From Branchiostoma belcheri (lineage: Eukaryota; Chordata; Leptocardii; Amphioxiformes; Branchiostomatidae): a DNA stretch of 64,000 nucleotides. The stretch lies in the NCBI RefSeq assembly GCF_001625305.1, contig NW_017804453.1, forward strand, positions 479,698-543,697, given 5' to 3'. Each line of letters opens with the position of its first letter. Within the stretch, counting starts at the first letter, position 1. Below, one piece after another: positions 25,301 to 35,668 of the stretch. A program made the position numbers and the translations under genes. Below the pieces are notes generated by a model. It ran no database searches and had not been told where the DNA came from. It worked only from the letters and a program-made list of their open reading frames with translations.

Positions 25301-28300
25301 AGACAGAAAAGATGGGAGAAGGAAACTCCTGTCCAAAGCAACTTCCCTAACTGAACTACATATAAGTAACTAATACTATATAGTACGTGTATATAGTATG
25401 TGTAACTATAATATAGTAAATAATTCTACCCATATGTAAAATATTTTGCCCATTGAATATTATGACATCTGTGATATAAGTGTTATGTCCACCTTTTGGT
25501 TTCATTCACTTAATGCCACAGGAAAAGGCTGCAGTCCTTAGGACGGGATGTTAATCCACTGTTCATTGCACTTGTCAAAAAGAGCTCAGGAAATTTTCTT
25601 GGTACAATTAAATTGTATATTCTGTACATTATTAAAGGAGTCTTTTCTGCCAGGACCATTGGAAGAGTACCGGTAAGCTTAACTGTTCTATGAGTTCATT
25701 GAACTAAACTGGTTTGAGATCACTTTCATTTTTCACACATTCTGTCTATGTCAGGTCCGTCCACGACTGTACGTCCTTCTGCCTCTACTCTGAAGAGGAA
25801 GTATGGAAGTGACTCTGAGGATGATGACTTCCCTCCCGTATCCCTGGGACTACAGGATATGGGAGGAGGGCGCATCACTCTCCATCCAATGAAGACCATT
25901 AAGAAGAGTCTGCCAGGTGTGAGAGATTTATTACCTGTCCTAGATGTTTGTGTTCTAATCACATGTTTTTGGTGCAAGTATGAAGAAAATGTTTTGTGTT
26001 CATTTGATACAAGGTACTTTGAAGGAATCATATATTAAGTAATACATAACTCTTAGGTATTATTTTTAAACGCCCCCCAATAGTCATTATACATCCCCTT
26101 GTATTTTTACCATTAAGTTCACGCTACTTCTGTTACCTTTCTTTTTAACTAGCTACCTGTTACAATTGCTTCCTTCTACCTGCAGTCTATCTAAAGATTT
26201 TTACCTCCTAAATGATAAGTTTGTTTTTCTGCTTGTTTTTAAAATATTGCAGCTCCAACACTATCGTTGAACACTTCAGAAGTGTCGGATGGAGACCTGA
26301 ACATGACAGAAGACTCCATGGAGGACTCCCTCACTCCGCCAGAGGATGTCGGACTGGGCGGTGTCCTCAACTCTTTCAACGCACAGATCATGAAAAATAT
26401 CCAGGTAGTTCTTTCATTTGTTGTTAGTATTGCGTTAAGCATGACTATTTTATGCTTTAGGACCATGTTAGTTTCACACCTAAGATAATTTCCATTTAGA
26501 GGTGATACAAGCTATGTAAGTTTATGTCATACTTTTATGGCTGTGAGTAAATTTTACTTAATATGTGCTATTTTATGGTTGATATTTGAGATATTACATT
26601 CAGCTGTATAATGATAATTCTGCTTTCAGCACAAGAAGAAACAGCTGGACAGTTTCTCTCGCAACACCTTAAAGTCCACCCAGAAGGAGGTTAAAGGCCT
26701 CTGGAAGGGGCAGATGGGAAGGAGGTAAGACATTTATTACTGCTGGGTACAAGTTTAAAATGAAGTGCTGTTTTTGGTGACTGAGCTGTGGGTTTGTGTG
26801 TGTGTTTGTCTGGAGAGTAGAGAGTACAATGTAGGTTGAGACCAGGTTGAGAGTGCAATATGGGTTTACAATTCATGGGTGGGTAAAGATTGACAGGCAG
26901 AATGACAGGTCAAAATGTCTGACACGGGTATAACTTAAAGGTTACTTCCCAGAAGTGTCAAATCTCTGATTTTATCTTGTTGTTGTTTGTGTTATGATTT
27001 GACAGCCAGAGTCTAGGAACCATCCACATACACTTTATGCCAGTGTAAACCTTCAGCAAGGTGTTGTATGTGGACTGTATGATGTGCTGTCTATTACCTG
27101 TACAGGATGAGGGTTCAGGAGGACTTTAAAGGGAACCTGCTGCATGAGCTGGACTTTCTGGAGAAGGAAATGGCAAACTTGCAAGCTTGTGAGGAGAAAG
27201 CCTTGGTAAGCTACTGTAACACTCTAACTAACAGCTATCAACAATTAATACCACTTTTCCATATACATTTAATCATACTAGCCACTCACACACACTCACT
27301 ATCCATGCAGGCCATTGTAAAATAGATAAGTTAGACCATACCATAGATTGATGCTTCATATCATATACTAGTAGTATATTAAATGAATGGTCACAAAATA
27401 TTTTTTCTACTTACAGAAATTATTTGAAAACCAGCAAAAGCTGTTGTCTACAGCAAGAATCACCCATGAACAGCGGTAAGTATAAACAAGAAGAAAAAAG
27501 ATATTCAAGACTTCCTTTACCATCACAATTTTGTATTATTTCTTTGTAAAACATCAGTTGGATTTAAAAATATGTTGGTGATAGAATAATTGTTCTGAAT
27601 TTGAGTAATTTCCTTACATATGATTCCAGCTTCCGGAAAATTGTGCAAATGGAGGAAGACTTCCACAAGACCCTGGCAGAGTTGGACAGGGAACAGGAGC
27701 AGCAGCAGGTGGGAACATTTGCCATGTCTAAACTAGCTTTCAACCTCCATCCATTCAGCATTTTGATTCAAAATGTATTAAAAGGCCATTTGTTGTTGTG
27801 TTCAGTGAGGCTGTCACATTACAGTACCGGAGGTTCGAATGCATAATCTTTCACCATAAGTAGGTAGTGCACCGTTGTATGAAATAACATACACTTAATA
27901 GATTGCATGATTATTTAATGTTGAGATTTAGAACTACACCATGACAAGAAGACTTTGACCTCCATGGTGCAGTTTCCCTTTATTTAATCCCATGTGTTTA
28001 CATATGCAGATATCACTGCGGGAGAACCTGTGTGCCAAAGCACAAGAAATGTCCAACAACTTCCTGAAGAACATAGTAAGTTGAATTGATGCGTATACCT
28101 CAATATTTGACATTGTAGATGAGGATATGATTCCTTTATGATGCTTATTAATTTGTGTATTTGTTTGTTTGTTTGTTTGCCATTCTAGAGTGGCTTTCAG
28201 TTTATGTACAAGGGAGATGTTTAATTTGAAACATTTTTTTTTGTTCAGCAACAAGAGGAGATGAAGAATATGAGGAAAGTCTTACACAACATGTTTCTCT

Positions 28301-28302
28301 GA
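8683..28302 (+). CDS. SYCP2: Synaptonemal complex protein 2 (SYCP2), complete gene of about 41 exons
   Basis: Lateral-element protein of the meiotic chromosome axis; partner of SYCP3 and HORMA proteins. Exons: 8683-8715, 8921-9061, 9245-9367, 9665-9769, 10072-10096, 10283-10368, 10685-10773, 13367-13401, 14326-14468, 14783-14835, 14983-15028, 15451-15555, 15705-15771, 16154-16326, 16660-16791, 17053-17146, 17382-17507, 17671-17790, 18052-18142, 18403-18483, 18631-18749, 19067-20930, 21393-21507, 21711-21752, 22084-22311, 22417-22644, 23037-23114, 23247-23372, 23521-23707, 24103-24302, 24378-24424 (tentative), 24635-24785, 25162-25237, 25755-25916, 26253-26404, 26630-26724, 27106-27205, 27417-27475, 27630-27708, 28010-28075, 28249-28302. 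Phases join to 2,032 codons including the stop. Human SYCP2 is about 1,530 residues. The start MPVRKVPPSEV fits the SYCP2 family N-terminus. Weak points are the exon 3 donor, the tentative 47-nt exon and a GC donor at 25238. Confidence 0.93.
10774..13366 (+). other. SYCP2 intron 7, 2.6 kb
   Basis: The longest SYCP2 intron, splitting codon M of ...KAVM|KNLAAL... Donor GTGAGT, acceptor TTTTGTAG. I see only short chance ORFs, no nested gene and no clear repeat element in it. Confidence 0.7.
18105..19476 (+). repeat. SYCP2: Three VPDSQ / VIPDSQP peptide repeats in SYCP2
   Basis: A short peptide recurs across exons 19 and 22: AVPDSQISQ (about 18102-18128), VVIPDSQPIEP (about 19267-19299) and TVIPDSQPSQP (about 19453-19485). 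Each sits in otherwise disordered, S/P/K-rich sequence. The spacing differs, so this is a repeated linear motif and not a tandem DNA repeat. Confidence 0.75.
19067..20930 (+). other. SYCP2: SYCP2 giant internal exon 22 (1,864 nt), disordered region
   Basis: A single exon encodes about residues 663-1284, rich in K, S, P and acidic residues with no globular domain. The frame is open throughout and continues correctly from exon 21 (phase 1) to exon 23 (phase 2). The acceptor is TTTTCCCAACAG and the donor follows ...SHSAR at 20931. Many KKK/KPK clusters are seen. A large disordered central region is also typical of vertebrate SYCP2. The open frame runs on past the donor to 21078, but that tail is intronic. 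Confidence 0.88.
21430..21472 (+). repeat. SYCP2: GAT microsatellite coding poly-aspartate in SYCP2
   Basis: In exon 23, a (GAT)n tract encodes eight consecutive aspartates within VDDGKVDDDDDDDDESH. Length variation between individuals would be expected. Confidence 0.85.
22623..22870 (+). repeat. Exact 124-bp tandem duplication across the SYCP2 exon 26 donor
   Basis: A 124-bp unit is present twice in direct succession (22623-22746 and 22747-22870) with no difference that I can find. It contains the last bases of exon 26 (coding VRSDK), its donor GTAAAG, and about 100 bp of intron. The second copy carries an identical donor at 22769. Use of the first donor keeps the frame. Complete identity implies a very recent event or an assembly artefact. 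Confidence 0.92.
24378..24424 (+). other. SYCP2: Tentative 47-nt SYCP2 exon
   Basis: Exon 30 ends in phase 0 at 24302, but the exon at 24635-24785 can only be read if two bases precede it. A 47-nt segment with acceptor CCTCGTAG and donor GTACAT, open in the needed frame, restores the phase. Its peptide (SRSIHPYHCEFSTKD) is not recognisably conserved, so the exon is inferred from phase logic only. Confidence 0.45.
26630..28302 (+). other. SYCP2: SYCP2 C-terminal coiled-coil exons
   Basis: Six exons encode the last 150 residues, a heptad-rich helix: from HKKKQLDSFSRNTLKSTQKE through LDFLEKEMANLQ, RKIVQMEEDFHKTLAELD and LCAKAQEMSNNF to the end MRKVLHNMFL. In mammals the C-terminal coiled coil of SYCP2 forms the heteromeric complex with SYCP3, and the ending is SYCP2-like. 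The stop is at 28300-28302. Confidence 0.9.
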
Positions 28303-28960
28303 GGCTGACAGACAATGTGTGGTTTGTATTAGTCATTCCAATGTAAGAGTTATTGATACCTTTTCATCTTACTTGATGCAAAATCAGTTCCAAAAATTTG
28401 AAACAGGTTACGATGTGGCAGAAGGTAGTTGGATTTTACTACCTGTTCCAATGTCTGAAACTCATTACCTCTAAAGGAGTTCACTGCTTGTTGGTTTTGA
28501 TTAGTTCCCATTGCGAGTTGTTAGCAGTAACAAGACAAGTTGGCTTTACATTTAGTACTTCAAGTGGTCATGCATACATTATGATATTGAGTGATGAATT
28601 GTTTCTACAGTGTACATGATGTTGATTTGTTGCCTAAAATTTTGCCTGCTGTTTAAGATATTTTGCTAGTCAGTGTTGCAGAAAGAAGTTGTTCTGTATT
28701 TTGCAAAAAGTGCATATTTCATACTGGAAGCATGTTTTGATGAACTCAGCCAGTTTTAAGACAAATGTTGATGTCACAGTTAAGAGAACTATGTTGTATT
28801 CCAATATTGCCAGGATATTCTTATCCTGAGTAAGCCAAACTCTTTTTGGATGTATAATATAAAGTTAAACTATTATATCAGATCTATGTAACTCTTGTTT
28901 CTGTTGTATAGATTTGATCTTTATCATACTTAAGATAAGGATTCCCTTGAGGGTTTTTGA

Positions 28961-28966
28961 AATAAA
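28961..28966 (+). terminator. SYCP2: SYCP2 polyadenylation signal
   Basis: AATAAA about 660 bp after the stop codon, followed by a GT-rich stretch (ATGTATGTGTATTG) suitable as a downstream element. This gives a 3' UTR of about 0.68 kb. Confidence 0.65.
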
Positions 28967-29102
28967 CAGATATGAATTACATGTATGTGTATTGCAGTTT
29001 TATTATGTACAGTTTTTGTACCTCCCTTGTAGAAAATGAGATTAGAAATTTGGTTTCAGCTACTTTTGATCTTAAAACATCTTCATAGGACTTTTAAATA
29101 AG

Positions 29103-29172
29103 TTTATTTTCAGTAGATTACTGAGTTCTGCCTAACACAGAAAAAAGCATTCATTTTCATAACCATTTTATT
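29103..29172 (-). terminator. Annexin polyadenylation signals (two candidates)
   Basis: On the minus strand AATAAA occurs at 29103-29108 and 29167-29172, about 570-635 bp beyond the annexin stop. Either would leave only a very short gap to the SYCP2 3' end, so the two genes converge tail to tail. Confidence 0.5.
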
Positions 29173-29736
29173 TTGAATCATATGTTCCTTTCAAAGGCTT
29201 TATCATACTGCATGTTTCACCTGTATGGTTTAGTCACACATATGCCTGTTTTATCCCAATAACTTAGTCATAATGATTACAAAACTCCTGCTGAGGTTAT
29301 AGAACAACACTCAGCCACCGATTGAAGAAAAAAGTTATAGGTTATATAAATATACTAATATACTAAATTAGATATAACGATCCAGGATGAGCGGTAAGTT
29401 TATAGAATTGCTATATTGAAGATAACGTCTTGATAAAGCCAGCGTTAACTTAGGTGGTTTCACTTTCCGTATCCTAATTCCGTATTCTTGATAATGACAT
29501 GAACCTAAAGCTGTACCATTACTTTAGTCTAATTTCAACAAGTACATTATTTGTTACAACAAGTACATTATTTGTGCATGTAATAATATCAGTGTCAGGT
29601 GTTTTAGGCCAGAAAGAGCGTCTGAACCAAAGTGTAGTTTCAAACATTTTCAATAGATATGCAGTTTTATGAATTGAACGTCATGTTTTATGATATCATA
29701 TGAAACGGCGAAGTGCTGGAAATCACTACTGTACAA

Positions 29737-32700
29737 TTATTCCTGACCAATCAGGGCAAGAAGCATATTGCGGTAAGCTCCACTGGTTTCGTCGGCAATA
29801 GCGGCCCCTAGCGGCTTTCCATGGCGCCGTTCATAGATGTCTGCAACCTTCTTCATGTCCACCTGCAGGTAACGTGTAAATGCACATTTTATTAACCATC
29901 AGTCACAACATAGTACAACTGAAAATTAGATGTCATTCTATCTGCTAGAAAATAGCTGATACTCGTAGCTGATACGCCAGCACCATTTCAGCATTATATC
30001 TATGAGAAACTTAACATGCTGATCGAATAATCTTATACATTTACGTAAGCGTGTGGCTCCCTACCTCAGAGCGGCTCACAATGACCCTTGTGAGGGTGTC
30101 CTCGTCTGTCCCAAAGCCCATCATGGCCATGTACAGACGCTCCGCGAAGTAACCAGGCAGGCTCAACACACATTTTACTACAGCGGGAAAAAGGACAAAG
30201 AAAGTGATGTGTTGACCGTTCAATTGCAGATATTTTAGCTTATTTTTTAATCATACTGATAATGTATATAGTGAATTTGTTTTCTGACTAACAAAACATC
30301 AAACTGAATTCGGTCAAGAATTAAATATACTTGCAGTACACGCACCGATCGCTAGGTAGCCTTCCTTGACGTCATCCTTGGTGGGGTTAAGGAAGCCGCC
30401 AGTTTGACGCGAGATCATTTCCATGATGTGGTGTCCGCTTAGCTGCAGGGTTGGAGGATAGTGACAACAAATTCTAAGACTCGTTCTGTGTATCTAAGTT
30501 GTGTAGTGTAAAGATTAATTTGCGTTATCAACCTTGCATCGCCTAGTTATTGTAATTATTGACGCCTAAAGCTATAGGAACATCTGCATTACTGACAGTA
30601 CAAGTCTACTAAAGACCAACAGGAAAGTTAACCCACCCGTTGATAGTCCAGGAAGGTCTGCCTGAGATGTGCGTAGCTCCGAGTCGCCAGGATCTTCTCC
30701 AGGGTCGGTTCAAGTTCCTCCTGTTCAAAGAAAAAGGATGAGCTGAAAGAACCTATATGGTACACGAAATAACTGAAGGAACATGTATGTAGGACAGACT
30801 CAAGAGGAAGAACTACACTCAATAATCGTTATTGAGGCTCCCAATATCTACATGACAGAATAGCACTGTGTGTATTAATGATATGCACCTTGAATTATAT
30901 TTCTTAACAGCTTTATAACGTCCGATGTCATCATCTTTTTGTCGTCTCATTACCTAACCATGAATTCTCCTCATTATATTTCATCGTTCGTCCTAGCCTT
31001 CCTGCTCTCACAAGAGTTTTTGTATTAAAGTACACTATGCGGTATTCAAGGCGGTACGTACATCGATAAGTGTGGAAGCCTCAGCCAGCGTGACTGTGTA
31101 GTCAACATTCTTGTCCTCCCTGTCAGTCTGTGGGAAATATAGGCAAAGTCATGGTAAGTTTAGCCTTGCATTGTGAAGTTTAGTACGAAATCCATGCTAT
31201 CAACATTGGAGAAACATCAGAGATTTCAAGCATCCTTAGAGTGTTTGGGGTTTTCGTGAAAAAAATTATTCCGAAGAATATTTTATCCATAAATTCTCCG
31301 AAGAAGAAAATTTATGTTTAAAGTTAAAAGTTTTGATCCAACACAAAGTTTTAACTTTAAACATGTAACTGCCAACACAGATGGACTTTCATGATAGAAT
31401 AAGGTTTATAAGATGGTCTGTCTGCTCGCACTGGTCATACTTACTTCCAACATGGCTACGAGCAAACTGCGCAGGTTGCCGCCAGTGTCCTGCTCCAGAT
31501 CCTTCTTCAGATCGAAGTTCGTCGCTGATAGAGAGTACAAGGAACGGTAACTAAGCCTGATGCTTTAGATCTAGATACTAGGTTAACAACTCGTAACGTA
31601 TAACGTGTATCCAATCTCCCTCAATAGACTGAACATTTGTTTTCTCTCATTCAGAAATGGCTACTGTCCATCATCTCCTTTCATCTAGTAGTTGTCACTA
31701 TCACATCATTGCGCAAACAACTTCAATATATGATGCGAATAATTCAATGGAAATTAAGATGAAGCCACCTAACTAATCATACTTACCAAATGAGTAGGCC
31801 TCTATAATCTTCTTTATTTGCTGCAAAGAACAAATGATATAGTTAGACGATTCTGATTATTTTTCAGTGAAATTACTTGCCCTGGACTGCTATTTTAACC
31901 AAATTTGAACCACGACAAGGGCAGCAAACCTGTGCAGTATACTTCGTTCAGTGCACATGTATTTTGAAAGACAATATCCCTTATCCATTCTATAAAACGA
32001 GACTGTAAGATTACCTTATTAGTCCTGGAGCAGAGGATCTCGATGAGAACAGACTCGTCCGTGCCGGTCCCCTCCATGGCTCCCCTCAGGCAGCGGGCGT
32101 CGTACAGCCGGGGCGGGGTCATCAGCGCCCACACCAGCCGCCCGAAGTCGTTATCAGCCCCCAGCGCGTGCACCAAGTCCCCGATCAGATCCTGGGTAAC
32201 AAGAAATTGGAGTGTTTTCGTTTTCTATGTGTTTCTTCTATTTCCGCTTCGATATGCTGGGCAGGTCGAGGACAAGGTCTAGGAATAGGTTATGTAATTT
32301 TCTGTCCTCAATTGCCTGCTATATGTAGTTTGTTGCCTTCTGGGTATCAGTAGGAAAATACATAGACAGAATCAGTGAATAATTCACAATAAAGAATAAA
32401 ACAAGAAATTCACAGAAAATTTCAGGGAGGTATGAGATCTTTGATTTCTTGTTTTGAAAAAAATGACGGTGTTATCGTTCAGAACATTACACCGCTTGTG
32501 ATACATACATCGTCGAAGTCCTTCTCGTATTGCATGGCGATTTCCATCCGTTGGTTTTGGCTGCGGTGCGCCAGGATGTCAGTCAGTTTCTGCTCGTTAA
32601 CATCTGTAAGTGTAGGCAGACTGACATGGGTTAAATGTAAAAGTAAAATGCGTCATTTCACCGCCTTAAGTTGATTGCTTTCAACTGAGATTTTTAAAAT

Positions 32701-34206
32701 TGTGTTGTATGATTTCAACACGTTAACCCATATAGCTTAATCAATAGCGTGGTGACGGCGTCCTATGGAAAGAAAAGTCAAAACATTGCACACCACCGAT
32801 AACACTAAATACATTCTTACCTTTCTCCATCACAATTTGGCGTAGCGCCTTGGCGTCCGCCACTTTGTCAAAGTCCTTGACAGGGAAGACAGTTCCCCAG
32901 TACTTCTTCTGTGGTTCCGCCGCTTCTTTGGCTGGCTCCTCGATGGCGTCATTGTGCAGCTGTTGCCAGAACTTGGTGTCCTGTAGGTAAATATGCGTCC
33001 GACGATTTTCACGCACTGGTCTAAAACTCACTGACAGATAGCCATTTAAGATAGGCAGGGACTTTCTTTAATGAAGCAGAACGACCTTGAGAGGTCATTT
33101 GTGGTAAGAAGAGCTCGAATGTGTTGCACACCCTTGTAAACACGTCAAGCAGGTAGCGGTTAACTATAAGGGATCCTAAATCGTGGAGTCTGACTCACGC
33201 AATTCCATGCGTGACTTGGGTGTAAAATGTAAATTACACACGTTCAACCCACATGTACTCTCCAAGCAGAGGTTTGGGTTTTGGGGGTATTTTTAGCGTG
33301 TTTTTAGGTCTTTTTTTATTCAGGGTTTCTCTTTTGCACTGAATAAAATAAGCATTTCCTGAAACGTTTCTTGAAGTTTCTTGAGGCTATTTGAGCGAAG
33401 GCTGTCTTAATAAAAGCTTTTACCCCGCACCCTCTTTGATACGTGATGTTTACCCCAATCATCTGGTATTAGCATTCTGACCGTGTTTGACAGTGACAGG
33501 GCACGACCCTATCAACGTGCACCAAATAATCAACATACTTTCTCCACAAACCCTTTTTGTCCTTGATCTTCATTATTGCTATCACGTATGAACTACTCAT
33601 ACTTTAACTATACATGTTGATAAAGTGGCAAAATAGACCCAAAACGTTAGGGAAATCGATATCTTTCTGGTTCTATTGTACCACGTGATGTCGTTAAATC
33701 AGGACGGCCCAGGTCGTTGAGTGTCCTTGAAGGTCGGTACGGCGCGGTCACATTCGTCGTAGGTTGTCGTACGATTTTCAAGCAGGGCGTAACAGAACCA
33801 ACGCCGCGCATAAAAGGATCTAATATTATAGCATTTCGTAACAAGACGACAGACACGTGCACGACTATACCAAGAATACATTCATGTGTTTGCGTCATCT
33901 TACGACGATCGCACGACGCATGTGACCGAGCCCTCTGACACTGTACGTGTCACATGTTTACCAATGACACAAGACGTCACAACAAACAGAGTTTTCATAG
34001 ACGATCCCGTCACATTCTGGTAGGCACAAATCGTAACAGACGTCCTGACAGGTTGACCCTGGTCATTACAGACACGATAACACTTGACTCTCGGTTTTGT
34101 GTAATCGGTTTACCCAGTGGCCAAGAAAATGCGATTTTATCATAATATAGACTTAGACTGAGACACCAAGACTCAGTGACAACCCTACCTCTTTCTTGCT
34201 CGCCAT
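29737..34206 (-). CDS. Annexin, four-repeat calcium/phospholipid-binding protein
   Basis: Eleven coding exons on the minus strand, 5' to 3': 34206-34189, 32980-32821, 32603-32509, 32191-32015, 31820-31787, 31524-31445, 31127-31062, 30720-30637, 30442-30346, 30177-30065, 29862-29737. All phases join to 349 residues. Four annexin repeats are visible. Type-II calcium loops GxGTD are intact in repeat 2 ([15 protein letters not shown]) and repeat 4 ([19 protein letters not shown]); repeats 1 ([17 protein letters not shown]) and 3 ([14 protein letters not shown]) have lost them. The ending [14 protein letters not shown] is typical. The first exon encodes only MASKKE and exists in two genomic copies, so the true 5' end is ambiguous. 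Orthology to a particular vertebrate annexin is unresolved; amphioxus annexins probably expanded separately. Confidence 0.94.
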
Positions 34207-34401
34207 TTCTTCACAACTTATCCGTCGCGAGTCCTCAAGAATGATGAATACGTGTCGATGTTTTTGTCCCCACACCGCGATAAGCAGTACCCCGGATGAC
34301 TTCACTGCGTTAACTAACAACAATGCTCTGGGTGGACCTTTTAAAAAAGAGTTGACCTGGCAACGCCTGCCAGAGGTGACGTACTTGCCGTTCCCTCCCA
34401 G
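33341..34401 (-). promoter_or_regulatory. Annexin promoter and first exon, copy A
   Basis: About 1.06 kb directly repeated at 34626-35668 with a few percent divergence. It contains the first coding exon (34206-34189: MASKKE then GTAGGG) and the presumed upstream region to the N gap. A weak TATA-like TTTAAAA (minus strand, about 34339-34346) lies some 135 bp before the start codon. This copy has 18 bp (around 33486-33504) that copy B lacks. It ends at CCTCCCAG where the gap begins, the same place where copy B runs on into unique DNA. Confidence 0.7.
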
Positions 34402-34421
34402 NNNNNNNNNNNNNNNNNNNN
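34402..34421. other. 20-N assembly gap
   Basis: Twenty N bases interrupt the sequence between copy A of the annexin promoter and the right inverted repeat. A gap of exactly this length usually marks a scaffold join of unknown size, so contiguity across it is not guaranteed. Confidence 0.97.
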
Positions 34422-34625
34422 TTTTCCACCAAACCCAACAGGAAAAAAAAATTCAGTGCAAAAGAGAAACCCTGATAAAAAAAGCCTAAAAACACGCTAA
34501 AAATACCCCCAAAACCCAAACCTCTGCTTGGAGAGTAACCCACATGTACAGTTCGTCTCAAAGCACTGGAAAGACATTGTACTTAAAAGCGGTAAAAGTC
34601 TTTTAGAAATGCGTCGAAATAACAT

Positions 34626-35668
34626 GAATAAAATAAGCATTTCCTGAAACGTTTCTTGAAGTTTCTTGAGGCTATTTGAGCGAAGGCTGTCTTAATAAAA
34701 GCTTTTACCCCGCACCCTCTTTGATACATGATGTTTACCCCAATCATCTGATATTAGCATTCTGAACGTGCGACCCTATCAACGTGCACGAAATAATCAA
34801 CATACTTTCTCCACAAACCCTTTTTGTCCATGATCTTCATTATTGCTATCACGTATGAACTACTCATACTTTAACTATACATGTTGATAAAGTGGCAAAA
34901 TAGACCCAAAACGTTAGGGAAATCGATATATTTCTGGTTCTATTGTACCACGTGATATCGTTAAATCAGGATGGCCCAGGTCGTTGAATGTCCTTGAAGG
35001 TCGGTACGACGTGGTCACATTCGTCCGAGGTCGTCGTACGATTTTCAAGCAGGGCGTAACAGAACCAACGCCGCGCATAAAAGGATCTAATATTCTAGCA
35101 TTTCGTAACAAGACGACAAACACGTGCACGACTATACCAAGAACGCATTCATGAGCTTGTGTCACCTTACGACGATCGCACGACGCATGTGACCGAGCCC
35201 TCTGACACTGTACGTGTCACATGTTTACCAATTACACAAGACGTCACAACAAACAGAGTTTTCATAGACGATCCCGTCACATTCTGGTAGGCACAAATCG
35301 TAACAGACGTCCTGACAGGTTGACCCTGGTCATTACAGGCACGACAACACTGGACTCTCGGTTTTGTGTAATCGGTTTACCCAGTGGCCAAGAAAATGCG
35401 ATTTTTATCATAATGTAGACTTAGACTGAGACACCAAGACTCAGTGACAAGCCTACCTCTTTCTTGCTCGCCATTTCTTCACACCTATCCGTCGCGAGTC
35501 TTCAAGAATGATGAAAACGTGCCGATGTTTTTGTCCCCACACCGCGATAAGCAGTAACCCGGATGACTTCACTGCGTTAACTAACAACAATGCTCTGGGT
35601 GGACCTTTTAAAAAAGAGTTGACCTGGCAACGCCTGCCAGAGGTGACGTACGTGCCGTTCCCTCCCAG
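34626..35668 (-). promoter_or_regulatory. Annexin promoter and first exon, copy B
   Basis: Second copy, with an equivalent first coding exon at 35474-35457 (the same six codons, MASKKE) and donor GTAGGC. The TATA-like string recurs at about 35606-35613. Beyond 35668 the sequence is unique and leads towards CFAP95, so this copy looks like the one in the original chromosomal context. A transcript from here would splice past copy A into exon 2 at 32980 with the same protein result. Confidence 0.7.

Larger units (their letters stand above)
33247..34546. mobile_element. TIR element with 9-bp target duplication carrying an annexin promoter/exon 1 copy
   Basis: Perfect 9-bp direct repeats ACCCACATG (33247-33255 and 34538-34546) flank a unit at 33256-34537 whose ends are inverted repeats of about 89 bp: 33256-33344 and 34451-34537. 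Both start TACTCTCCAAGCAGAGG and differ only by small indels. Removing the unit restores a continuous intron sequence. A 9-bp duplication is typical of Mutator-like elements. There is no transposase. Between the repeats lie 33345-34401, almost identical to the annexin upstream region, then a 20-N gap and about 30 bp. The direct copy begins at a TGAATAAA microhomology with the inner end of the left repeat. See the findings for the competing haplotype-join explanation. Confidence 0.6.

Noticed and set aside
25654-25672. 19-nt candidate exon of SYCP2
   Set aside because: Good borders but breaks the reading frame with either neighbour unless a poor donor is assumed.
17520-26890. Weakly similar stretches in SYCP2 introns (about 17525-17630, 24830-24905, 26745-26890) sharing GAGTAAGTGGGT-like blocks
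   Set aside because: The similarity is patchy and no element boundaries can be set; possibly an old dispersed repeat.
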